Origin: Neostapfia colusana
Taxonomy: Eukaryota; Streptophyta; Magnoliopsida; Poales; Poaceae
NCBI GenBank assembly: GCA_030760725.1
Contig: JASWHV010000005.1
Span: 92,386,622-92,450,621, forward strand
Reading direction: 5' to 3'
Length of the DNA stretch: 64,000 bases
How positions within the stretch are numbered: the stretch's first letter is position 1; each line of letters starts with the position of its first letter. Positions 20,408 to 31,938 of this stretch are shown here, one piece after another. Under the pieces are notes generated by a model. That model was not told the DNA's origin. It did not search any database and was given only the letters and a program-made list of their open reading frames with translations. The position numbers and the translations under genes were made by a program.

Positions 20408-23400
20408 TGTAAAATACCCAAAAGTGGTAGCAAGACATTCAGCACATTCATCCTCAGGAAAAATGAGGGGAATTAAAACTTAAAATCATAACGGTGTGAG
20501 TTCAAAGTAATGATTCAAACGTCCCGAAAACTTCCAAACATGGAGACCTAAATTCATAACTTGGGTCTTCATATTTCAAATATTCAACCTCCTGAATTTC
20601 AGCTCATATGGAGGGGTTTTTACTATTTGTTTGGCGTTAAAAGAGGAAGCCCTCGAATCTGAATTTAAATTTCAGTTTCAAATCCCAACTTCCTCAATAT
20701 GAAAATTTGGTTCCACAAATGTGTTCCCCACATCTGAATTAGCATCCATGCCAAAATTCAGAATTATTTGAGTTGGTTTGCTATGCTTTTGGAACAATGC
20801 AAAAGGGAAGATTCAAATTCAAATTCAAATTCCACACCAGAATTCAGTTCAATTGAATTCAAATATTCAAACCATGACTTAGGGGTAAAGCAAATCTTTT
20901 AGCTGTGAGCAGCTGTGGTAAAAAGATCACTGGGAAAAAATAAAAAGGAAAGGAGAGGGTGGAGCCCACTAGTCAGCCACCCACAGAAGCATACCGCCTC
21001 TGTTTTTCCCTCGGTTGATCACCAGCAAATGCCAGCTCCCGCAGAACCCCCTGCCTGATGCTCCACCGAGCTGCTTGAGGATTTTACCGACGTCGGCAAC
21101 TGCGTGAGTGTTTGATCGCTAGTGTTAGAAGCTGCACCACTCCAGTTTCTCCACTGTCTACACGTTCACCCGAAGTTCCTCCGTGCTCGAGCACGCACGA
21201 GAGAAAACCCTGCGCCGCCTCTGTGCTCGTCGTTCAGCAGACTCCGCCCCCCATAGCACCGGTTGATCCCCCTAGGAGCTGCGCCGGTGCCTCCTAGATG
21301 ATTTTCACCGCTTCTCAGCTCGTCCCCGACCTTCCCTCGCCGTTCTTCGCCAGAACAAAACAGAGCACGCCGCCCGTATCAGTTCCACTTCACCCAGCCA
21401 CTCCATTGCCTCTCCGGCACCATAAACTTTTCCCTAAGGTGCGCCATGAGGTGTATCTGCTTATCCCGGGGTCCTTTTGCTCTTTCCTACCGTCGGCTAG
21501 CCGGAATTTGTGAATTACCGCCAGTACACGTGAAGAACCGACCAAAGCCAAATCGGGAAATTCTCTCCACACGCTTGATCATCGGTTCTCCAGTCCTAGA
21601 CATAGAAACTAGCAACCCTAGTACCCTCCCACGCCGAATACCGAAGCCAACTGGCTTTCCTCCACCCCGGGCGACGAGAATTCGCCGCCACCGGCCAAAA
21701 CGGCCTGGCTCACCGTTGAGCTCCCATTTGCGGACGTTTTCGGCTTGGGTTAGGGTTAGCATCTTGTGCTACGACCTCTAGGATTGGTGTACAGCACCTT
21801 AGCTCATCGGAAGAGGCAAGGGACACGCCAGAACGCGTTGAGGCCACGCCGCTGTGCCGCCCTGCCGATACCGACATGTTTCCGGTTGTTTTCATGAGGT
21901 GAGACCTTGCCCGGCTGCTAGTCTCGTTGTGAGGATGGTGTAGAGCGAAACTAGAGCTGATTTGGTTGAGAAATGAGGGAGAACGGCGTGCGCCATGATC
22001 CGGCTTTCGGTGCGCGTGAGTGCCTATCAGGAGGTTGAAGAAGAGCCTGACAGGACGGGCCCATGTTTGAATTTTCTGTGGAGAATTAAATCCAGTAATT
22101 CACCAACCTTTGCAAGCCCATAACTTTGGGTAGAAAACTCCATAAACGGTGAAACCAATTTGGTTGGAATCCTCATAAAGAGTACTTCACAGAGGAACAA
22201 AGTGCTTGCTATGAAAATGCCCAGTATTTTCTGTGGAATTCATTTTATTAAATCCTTTAGGGATTAAATCCAGGAAGGATTATCTATGAAAAATTCCTAA
22301 ATTTGGGCAGCAAATACTTTTCATATTTCCTGAGCTCCAGTAAAAATCTTAGGATTTCTGGAGCTGATTTAGAGGGCTTAATCAGTAGGTTATCTCAGGG
22401 TTAAATAAATTAGCTAAAAATCATAGAATAAGATTCCAGAAAATGGTTCAAACTTCAAACCTCCATAACTTTCTGTTGGGATGTCCAAAATTTGTGAAAC
22501 AAATTTTGTGGAAATCCTCAGTCGTTACTTTGCCGAATTGCAGAGAACTTGATCTGAAGATCTCTGGAATTTTCTCCAATATTCATCAAATTTAAAACAT
22601 TGGGAATTAATTCCAGGAGATCCCTGTTATGGAATTTTCCTCAAATTTGGCCCGAATATCCTTCATAATATTACTGATCTACAGTAAAAATTTGAGCTTC
22701 ATTGGAGTTCATTTGCTAGGCTAATTTGTCTTCCCAAGTTCAGCCTTCATTTGAAAATTTCAAACCAAACAGAAACTTTTCCAGAATTATTCACCAACTC
22801 CAAAAATTCATATCTCCCTGTAGGTAGCTCCAAAAATGGTGAAAAAAAATTCGTTAAAACCATAGGGACCTGCTCCAATTAGATCTTCCACTTTTAGCCA
22901 TGTCAAAACTTCAGATTTGGGATCAAATTTCAGAGAAGCCATGTACTTGTCGCAATTTTTGAGATCACAATGTTCAATGAAATTTCTCCAAATTTTGCTC
23001 AGATCATCCTTAGAGAGTCTAGTATCCACTGGAAAAATCCCAAAGCCGATTAAGGAACCTAAATAGCAGTAGCTATGAATAGAAGTGTAATTCTTATACT
23101 TTACTAGCACTTACACATATATTTTGCTACATTTCATATAGTGACCGAAGTTGATGACACACCGGAGCCATTGGACGTCCTACCACCTGAAGCTAACTTC
23201 TATTTTGACTCGCAACCAGGCAAGCCGCGGTTTGCATTTAATTACCTTTTGCAAAGTTTTCATTTGTATCACATATGTCTAGGATGAATGGTTGCATTAG
23301 AGTTAAGGTGTTTGAAACCCCACTTGCATGACTTTAAATCCTATGAGGGGTTGGGTAGTTTACAAACTCGACGAGTAGAGAATTTCATGCTAATGTTCTT

Positions 23401-24140
23401 AGGATCTCGGTAAAAGTCGAGTAGTTGGAATCTACTCGCGAGGTCAGATTTTATCACAAGGGATGGAAAAGAGTAGAGAATGACTTAAGAATGTGAAACT
23501 GAGATCCAGCAGGGGGATATGATGCAGTGAGCGGAGGTCTCACATGCGTAGACCTGTTGGTGTCGATTGAGGAACGAGTTGTCTGCAGGCCTGATGGACA
23601 TGTTTCGAACAGTACCAGATGGCATACTGACATGGGAAGGAAACCGATGTAATTGGTTAACCTGGGTGCCGAGGCTTACCCAACCGTTTTATAGGAGTGG
23701 GTTGAGGGTAGCAAGGTGTAAATCCGCCGGTGGGCACAGTCGCGCTCCACGCGGAGACCTCCTGCCCGTTACGGATGGACCGGTTTGGCATTTGTGTTTC
23801 CTTTGAAAGGTTGTTGCATACAACAGAGTAGGAAGGTGTGAAGCACCACACTTTTGAAAGTGGGTGTATGTGACGTGTTATCCGGGTGTCTCCTGATTGC
23901 AATCACTGTCCCTCGTGGTTATTTGAGTACCGCTTTTTCACTGTTCTGTGACGTAGTAAGAAGTGAATGAAGCCAGGTGAATATTATGCTGTATTGAACT
24001 CTTAATATCTTGAAACCACGTCTGCTGTAAATGTAGAGCTGATTATGTTTATCTTCCACTTTGGGCATAACCACATCGGAGGAAAGCGTTTCTTGTTTGA
24101 TTGTGGACTTTCGATGTGAGAGCTGCCTAAGGCACATTAA
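20408..24140 (+). mobile_element. A2 3' LTR, 3' end missing
   Basis: Starts TGTAAAATACCC after the polypurine tract and matches the A1 LTR throughout. The match stops at GGCACATTAA (24140), about 500 bp before the expected CCCCACA end, where B LTR sequence begins. It contains the internal exon (23142-23219), while the terminal exon has been lost with the missing end. Confidence 0.85.
23142..23219 (+). other. Putative LTR-encoded internal exon, A2 3' copy
   Basis: AG acceptor at 23140-23141, 78 bp open in phase 1, GCAAG donor after 23219. Reads VTEVDDTPEPLDVLPPEANF. Differences from the 12349 copy include both silent and conservative changes. Confidence 0.4.
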
Positions 24141-27100
24141 TATCTACTAAGCACTCAAGAAGATGTCCATCCCGTGGACTCTTCTCGCTAGCAACACGAA
24201 GACATACGGCAGTGGCCGGGTTCTCCATGTGTTAAACGACTCGGAAGTCTCTGAGTCTCAGCAGACAACCTTCTCATAAGCATCGATGTTATCCTGCAAA
24301 ACCACTCATATATCAAGTTTGAGCACATAGGCTCAGCAAGACTGATCCGTCTCTAGTAAACAGGAAACTCTACATGCACGACGGATTGAGCAGGGTAGCT
24401 GAATTTCCATAAAGGACTCACCAACAATTGATCCTTAACTTTCAGATTTTAAAGCCTCATTTTGAAGACCTTGAGCCGAACAGCATCGCAACTCCGAAAT
24501 CAAACGAAAACGCTTTGTTACGATGCTTCTTGCACAGGGTGAAGTAAACTTAATTGGCACTATCTCTAATTCAAACATGGTTGCAATATAATTTAGAGCA
24601 CAGGCCTTATCAAATCATAGTAATTCACTTCAGTTCTTACTACGTCAAGACTTAGTGTACAAGTATGCTCATATAACCACAAGCGACGGTGATTCGAACA
24701 AGGACACGCCCGGACTGCATGACACACGTACACCCATCTCCGAGTTGCCGGCGGCAAACTCGACCGATGTCATACGCAGCCACTCCCAAGTTCATCCACA
24801 CAGGACACGGTCCCATCGACCCGAACAGCAAGCTCCCTCAAGGTACATACCTGCATTGATATGTTCTTGAGCGAGTTACCTCCTGCTGTACTAACACCGA
24901 AAGCCTAACACGATCGAAAAAGTTCCAATATGGATCTCATGAGGTACATCGGTTTCCTAGGCCCCATATAGCAAATATGCGCCAGGTACAAAAAATCAAA
25001 CTTGTCCAACAAGGCCAAGTACGGATGGGCCTTAACTGACACAGGCCAGGGCTATGGACGCACAGACATCGGCCTGCTGCATCTCTATCTCCCTGCTCGG
25101 TCTCAATTTCTAACATGTGAATTTTCCTCAATGGTTCTATTCATAACCCATTCCGGTGAAACCAAGCACTAAGCTCACGAGTAGATTTCAATTACTCGAC
25201 TTTTACCAGTCCTTCCATAGTAACATTTAGCGTAGCCTAAATCCACTTGACGGGGTGCTATCCTACCCATTCTTTCTTGGGTTAAATATGGTCATGCAAT
25301 TGGGTTTCAATATCATCTAGACCTAATGCACAATATCACGTCATAGCTATGATCTCTATAAATGAAAGACTTTATAAAAATTGCTTGAATGCAAACCGGG
25401 GCTTGCCTGTTTTGCAGGTGACTAAGTACATATAAATCAGTTAGTTGATGATCATTTGAGGCTTCATCAATTGCTTTCCTTTCTCTTTGATCTCCACTTT
25501 AATTACTTCACAATCTTCACCTCAATGCTACACGTTATGAATATGCACAAGTATTTAATTGTAAAGCTTTTGCTATCAAAGTCTACTGACAATTAAAAAC
25601 TGGAACTATGTTTAAGTTGAAATTGAATTGGTGCTAGTGGGTGGGGTTGGCTTTAGCAATTGTGATCAAGTGCTAAGTACTTTTCCTAATTGGGTATTTC
25701 CAACTAAGCCAAGTATATTGAAAAGTCATGATCCAGAGCTCAACTTTAGCTGAAATTTTTCATCTGATTTCTTCATCACAAAAAAAGTGTTCTGGACCAA
25801 AATTGAAGACTTTTCGTTGAGTAGTTTATTCAGAACAACTCCCTATTAATTAAGCAAAAAGGATTAATTCTGAAGTAAATTTCATGTTCATGCAAAACAA
25901 AGTGAAATACAATTTCAAATATAGCTCAGAGAGTACAAATGAATTTTCCTAGGAATTTTGGAGCTAAATATTGCCCAGAACTGATTTGTCAAGTTTGGGG
26001 ATTTTCTGAAAAAGTTTCTATATACATTTGAATTCAGTATTTTGCAATCTGAATTCTCCTAATCAAATCAAGTCTAATTGAGCTGAAATTCTTACAGGAG
26101 TTCAATAATCTCCTAAGGATATTCTGGCAAAATTTGGGGATTTTTGGAGGATCCAAGCTCCCTCTAAAATTCTTTTACTGAAAAGCTTCAAATAGTTTTC
26201 CAGAATTTATTAATGACTTTCATACAAATTAGGTTGCCCATTTGAATAGAGTTCTGCAATCTGAACCTAACCTAATTTGAATCACTAAATTTGGAGTTTC
26301 CTATCAAAATATATGAGCTACTATAGTTTGAACAAAATCTGGAAATTCAACTAAAATCCGGAAAAGTTTAAATCCTGACGGTGGGGTCCAGGCTATGTGG
26401 CTCTTTTTCAGACCAGCCACACCGCGGTACACTGCTTTCCCCCGTGTGGACACACTGGATCTTGACTCCCCTGACTCCACAGAGAATCCTACAGAGAAAT
26501 ACAATCTCAATGACGGCGGGCCTGGCGGCTTCTTCTTCAACCTTCGGCTCCCGCGTGCGCCCACACCCGAGGCTCGCCGGAGCTCATCGGAGCTCGTTCT
26601 CTCGGCATCCTACTGCACTCCCCTCGCCACCAGCCCCCAAACACGCATGAGGAACACGTTGCAGCAACTTCCCCGGACCAACAACGGGTCTACTCTAGCT
26701 CGCGATGAGCGGCGGCTCCCACCGAAGTTCGGCGACGACGCCCGCCATTTATAGCCCGCCAAAACCGCGGTGGACCGGCTCTGCAGAATTAGTGAACTAT
26801 GTAGGAACTCGACATGACCGTAAATGAGCTCGGGAGAGGCTCTATGTATACTCTCATCGTGCGCCCGACGGTCCCGCTACGGTCGGCAATGAGAAAAGCT
26901 GGAATTTGTGTCCCTACCTACTGTTTTAGGATAGGGTTCCAAAGGAAATTTGTTCTCTAGCAAGTCTAGCTCGTGTGTGCTGAATTTGGTTCCTCCTAAC
27001 CGAATATTGATCGATAATTTGACGAACTCTTACCCGCGGGTCGGTTTACACCGGCCGGGAGAAAATTCTGAAATTCATTGTCGGCGAGCTACGGTTCGGG

Positions 27101-28179
27101 CTAAGAGTTGGAGGAGAGCAGCATGAGATCTTCGTGTGTCCAAGGGTGCCTTTGCTTGGCCGTGACAAGCTCTGGGTTTATCTGTCCACGGGAGCACCTC
27201 GTCTCGGTTTCTTTCGGCCACCGCGTGAACATGGGGTTCTAGGATTGAATAAGATGATCACCCCCAACGGTGTGCTGAGGAGGTCGACGAAGGATCCACC
27301 GTGCTGTTTTGCTCTTCACCGGGCGCCGTTCGCAAGCAAAATAACCGGTTGCTGATCGACCGAGGACTGGCGGCAGTGTTTCTGCTCAGTTCTGGTGCGA
27401 GCGATAAAACAGGACCGAGACTTCGGTGTTGTGGGCAGATGAAACACGCTGAGACTTGATGAGGTGCTAAGCAGGTCGTCAGTGGGAGGAAAAAAGGCGA
27501 GGAGGTGTCCTCGGCGTGTCTCGGTGTCGCCCGGTTCTTTGGTCTGGCTCGAGTGAAACAGAGAGCAAGACTTCGAGTGTAAGGCAAATTGTTCCAATGA
27601 CAAATGGGCCCCACTCCATTTCACACCCTTATCCTCCCCAAAAGATCTAAATTCTTGGCAGGTGATCAATTCAAATGTGTGGAGTTTGAATCTGGAGTGC
27701 ATTTGGATAATTGAGCAAGTTTCCTCCAAGTTCATACTTGAATTTGAATTCCTATGCAATTTAAAGTCCTCTGTTAAATGGCTAGAAAAGTGCCTCCAAA
27801 CTTCATAAAATTTGCATCCCAACTAATTTGGACCTGAGGAATTCAAATATGAAACCTGATTTTTAATTTAGCTGCTGCAAATGGGATTTCCACCACAACA
27901 GTTTGCATTTCAATTGTGCTACCCCCATTTGAAATTTTATATGAACAAATTGAGTTCAAAATCTGAAATTTTACTTCCCCATGCACATGAGAACTTACAC
28001 ATGGGTTTTAAATTAACTTTGTTCGCAAGCACTCAAATGATCCTTGGCTAGTGTGGTGGGACACTTATGTGTATCATCACATGTGGAGAGTTTAAACAAG
28101 TCCCAATTTTCATACACATGAAACCAAATGCTGGTTCAAACTTCAGATTCTTTGTATTCATATTTTTCATGCCTTTACA
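24141..28179 (-). mobile_element. B 3' LTR, ~4.0 kb, 3' end missing
   Basis: On the minus strand it starts TGTAAAGGCATG at 28179, just after the polypurine tract. It runs through an AT-rich U3, a TATA box (26753-26747) and a GC-rich segment to 24141. Compared with the B-like LTR at 62791 onward, roughly the last 200 bp are missing. No intact copy of the spliced ORF found in A, C and D could be read here. Confidence 0.8.
26747..26753 (-). promoter_or_regulatory. TATA box of the B LTR
   Basis: The minus strand reads CTATAAATGGC between GC-rich blocks, a good plant TATA. Transcription would start about 30 bp to the left, giving a leader of about 2.6 kb within the LTR. Confidence 0.6.
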
Positions 28180-28197
28180 TTCCTCCCTCCTTAAAAG
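28180..28197 (-). promoter_or_regulatory. B polypurine tract
   Basis: The minus strand reads TTTTAAGGAGGGAGGAA, ending directly at the LTR start. Same context as in A2 and C (a conserved CGGGACGAGATT-like sequence just before). Confidence 0.85.
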
Positions 28198-28243
28198 AAT
28201 CTCGTCCCGAGATTACAAAAGAAGAACGAGCCGGGAAGGTAAA

Positions 28244-29691
28244 TTACAAAGTATAGGACAAAAGTTTTGGATAGTTCTTGTGGATGTACTCCTCGCTGTC
28301 CCACGGTATGATTTCTCCACAGGACTTTGTAAAATTTCGGTCCCGGTTCGCGGTGATCCAGGTCTTTTTATCGATAATCTGTACCGGTTGCTCAGTGTAT
28401 GTGAGATCCGGCTTCAACTCGTCGATGTCTTTGGTACGGACAGCAGAGGTAAATTTGAGACATTTCCGCAGCTGGGAGATGTGAAATATGTCATGAATAC
28501 CGGCAAGGCTTGCCGGTAATTCCAGCCGGTAGGCTACGGTGCCGCACTTCTCCGTGATAACAAACGGGCCGATAAACCGGGAAAAAGTTTCCCCTTGACA
28601 CCGAACCGATGAATTCCTTTCATCGGAGACACACGAAGATAAACGTGCTTTCCGACCTCGAAATGCAGCGGACAACGCCTCTGATCCGCGTAACTCTTCT
28701 GACGAGATTGAGCAGCCTTCAAGTTCTCTTGTATTATCCGAACTCTGTCTTCGGCCTCATTGACAAGATCAACCCCGAATGTTACTCTGTCTTCAGGTTC
28801 TCTATCAGTTTGCCCAACTGTTTGAGGGTGATACGCGGAGCTTATAATCAATTTGGTTCCCAAGGATGCGTGCAGCTACTCCAAAAAACGGGCTACGAGC
28901 AGCGATACACTGTCGGATACTATGGTATGGGGAACTCCATGTAAGCACAAGATCCGTGCTATGTACAACTAAGCACACTTCTTTGCGTTGTATCTGGTAT
29001 GCACAGCGATGAAGTGTGCTGATTTTGTTAACCGGTCCACGATTACCCAAATCGAATCATGTTGGTGGGAGGTCATCGGCAACCCGATGATGACGTCCAT
29101 ACTCAAGTCTTCCCACTTCCATGCTGGTATTTGCAATGGTTGCAGCAGGCCCGATTTCTTCATTTGGTCGGCCTTTACTCTTGGACACGTATCGCATTCC
29201 AAAATGTACTTTGAAATTTCGCGTTTCATAAGTATATATCAAAATTTCTTCCGGAGATCTTTGTACATTTTATTGCTGCCCCAATGAATGGAACTTTTGG
29301 ACAAATGAGCTTCGTCCAAAATTTTCTTCCGTGGTCCAATATCCAGTGGTACTGCTATCTGGTCTTTGAACCACAATGTACCATGTTCGTCTTTCTGTAA
29401 GCACTTCATTTCACCTTGGTCTATTCTCCGCCGTATATGAGACATACCCTTGTCTTTTCTTTGAGCCTCAATAATCTCCTGTCGGATTGTAGGAATGAGA
29501 GCAAGATTGTAAAGCGCTCCACACGGAATAATACGGAGAATTGGTTCTTCATCATCCATTTCAGCAATTGTCATGTGGTAAACATGTGCCTTACGACTAA
29601 GCACATCGGCGACCACATTCGCCTTTCCTGGATGATAGTGAATCTCAAGTTCATAATCTATAATGATCTCTAGCCATCTTCGTTGTCTCAT
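28244..29691 (-). pseudogene. B RNase H end, integrase and chromodomain, with internal deletion
   Basis: The first segment (29691-29239) has the RNase H end (HYHPGKANVVADVLSRK), the linker and the first zinc-finger His residues. The second (29229-28969) has CDTC and the VIVDRLTKSAHF Asp block. A third (28863-28534) jumps from YHPQT to the FGVDLVNEAEDRVR segment: about 75 codons are deleted, including the position of the catalytic Glu. The last (28675-28244) has FHISQLRKCLK and chromodomain remnants split over two frames. Integration function is lost. Confidence 0.85.
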
Positions 29692-30171
29692 GTTCAGTTC
29701 TTTCTAAGTGAAGATGTATTTCAAGCTCTTGTGGTCGATGTAGAGGTGTACAAGATTTTCAAGCAAGTAATGCCTCCTCATCATCAAAGCAAGGACCACG
29801 ACAGCTAACTCAGGATCATGAGTTGGATAATGCTTCTCATGGTTTCACAGTTGACGAGATCCATATGCGACCACTCGTCCCTCTTGCATCAGCACGCAGC
29901 CAAGACCGATGCTAGATGCATCGCAATAAACGTCGAATGGCTTCGTCATATCCGGCTGAGAAAGATCTGGCGCTGTTGTTAGATGCTTCACTAAAGTCTT
30001 CAAAGATTGTTCACACGCAGCACCCCAAACAAATCTGGTACTCTTTTTTAACAGCTCCTTCATCGGTTTAGCGATCTTTGAGAAGCTCGGGATGAACCAC
30101 CGGTAATAATCCACTAAACCGAGAAAGTTTCAAAGTTCGTGCACAGACATTGGTGATTCCCATTTCAGTGT
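29692..30171 (-). pseudogene. B connection and RNase H start
   Basis: Reads YYRWFIPSFSKIAKPM, then VYCDASSIGLGCVLMQEGRVVAYGS (RNase H start, first catalytic Asp). The frame is lost around 29845 and resumes after 29700. The upstream end at 30171 is a deletion junction: the text goes directly from gag to the RT connection domain, so protease and nearly all of RT are absent. Confidence 0.8.
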
Positions 30172-30448
30172 CGGTATAATTGCCTTTGTTGAACACGGGT
30201 AATTTCTCCTGTAATATGGCACTCAGGCCATTGAAGAAATAGTCACACCTTTCCTCTTCTATCGCCACATATTCAGGAGCGTATTAAGCCAAATGGTTAA
30301 ACCTTTTGACGTATTCAAGGACACTCATGTCCCTTTGTTTCAATTTTAAAAATCCCCCCGCTTTATCTTGATAATACCTATAGGTATGTGACGAGCACGA
30401 AAGGCTTCACAGAACTCACTTCATGCCACTTGATGGCCTTCTGGAATG
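30172..30448 (-). pseudogene. B gag, C-terminal core part (left of solo LTR)
   Basis: Reads the Gag core after WWVEHL (IPEGHQVA, EAFRARHIP, EERCDYFFNGLSA). A TGA replaces the expected Trp after HQVA. At 30171/30172 it fuses out of frame with connection-domain sequence. No CCHC knuckle remains. Confidence 0.75.
30444..30448. repeat. Target-site duplication GAATG (solo LTR C1, left)
   Basis: Matches GAACG at 34506-34510 in four of five bases. Removing the LTR and one copy restores the continuity of B gag. Confidence 0.65.
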
Positions 30449-30676
30449 TGACACGACCCCACGGTCTTGTCGAGCCAAGATCACGCTGAGGGGTGCTGCG
30501 TTGCACATCACTGGATAACACACGTCAAAGGTACAAAGCGGAAGCGAAATTTTATTACATAAACAAGTTATGAACATGTTTACATCAAAATAAGTTCAGT
30601 CTACACTCACGGGCGTAGACTAAGCATCAAGTGCACGTTCAGCCCTTGAACGTGTCCTTGCTAGCACACACGCACA

Positions 30677-30765
30677 CTAACTCTGCGGCGTGCACGACTC
30701 CCACTCGACGGGGTTCCCCTCCTGGGGTTCCGTCTCTTCTTCGGGAGTCCCTTCCTCATAGAACC
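30677..30765 (-). other. Putative LTR-encoded terminal exon, C1 copy
   Basis: Acceptor CAG before 30765. Phase-1 reading is YEEGTPEEETEPQEG...VEWESCTPQS, then TAG (30679-30677). It differs from the C copies by at least one silent GAA/GAG change. Confidence 0.45.
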
Positions 30766-31857
30766 CTGCAAAAGCTTCAAACACAAGCAGTGAGCACGAA
30801 GCTCAGAAAGTCTGACCCGTCTCACCTAAACATGGAACTTCTACATGAGGGGTGATGGGTACATGAGGAAAAATCATTTGCAAAGGACTCGCCTAATTAG
30901 TGGAACCTTACTTTCAAGTTTTAGCAGCAGGTTGTGGAGAACCTTACACTAAGGCACATGAGAGAGCCGCAATCAAAAAAGAAACGCATTTCTCTCATGT
31001 ACTTTGCCCAAAGTCAAAAAGAACTTTAGTTAGCTCTAAACTACAGCAAATCATTAGCAATGAAGTCCATCTTTCAATCAGCAGCATTTTAACATGTAAC
31101 TAGCCTATTCCTTCTACGTCACGGTACAGTGAACAAGTGGTACTCACTGACCGCAAGGGAAGGCGATTATAATCGATTTACACCTGCAGGGTTACCCGAA
31201 CAACCCGTCACGTACGCCCGTACTCGATGTTGCCTACAACAACCATCACGGACGCCGTACGCGACTACCTTTCACCCGTTAGCCAAATGTTGAACCGGTC
31301 CAATCGTCCCGAGCAACAGGTCTCTGCACGCGCATCTCAGTGCCGCCAGCTGATTTACACCTCGAGCTCTCAACCTACCCTCTGAACGACCAGCTATGTC
31401 TCAACACCCAGCTACCCGAGTTACATCAGTTTCCCGGTTCCCATATAGCTGGTAGGTCTTCGGTACTGTTCTAGCTTGTTCAACAGGCCCGCACACGGCT
31501 CGGTCCTCAATCGACACAGGCGGAGCTACAGCACACAGGCCCCAAAGTCCTGTTGCCCTTACTCTCCGCTTGGTCTCATTTTCTTGCCATGTGTTTCATG
31601 TGCTATCACTACCCGAGTCGAGTGCCTCTAGCCTATGCTCGCGAGTAGTTCCAACTACTTGACTTGTACCGAATCCTACTCTATCTTAACATTGCAGTAG
31701 CTAACGGGGTCTGCCATCCTAAACCCAACCCATGGTTTTCTTGGCTATGCAGTTGGGTTTCCAATCAAGACTCTAATGCAAAGAATCACAACAGTATTCA
31801 TGTATGTGCTCAAAACAATAATAATTTGTAAAAAGGTTAATGCAAACCGGAGCTTGC

Positions 31858-31938
31858 CTTGCTGCGCTTGGTCGTAGGCTAGCTGCTCCTCCGGAGTAAC
31901 GAAGTCTAGGACTTCGGGTTCCTCCTCGACCTTAGCGA
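31858..31938 (-). other. Putative LTR-encoded internal exon, C1 copy
   Basis: AG acceptor, 81 bp open in phase 1, GCAAG donor after 31858. Reads VAKVEEEPEVLDFVTPEEQL. Identical peptide pattern to the C LTRs despite the age of this solo LTR. Confidence 0.45.

Noticed and set aside
24141..25400. An LTR-encoded spliced ORF in the B LTR like those in A, C and D
   Set aside because: A GCAAG donor-like site and acceptor-like sites are present, but phase-1 reading hits stops at once in both B and the B-like LTR. Not supported.
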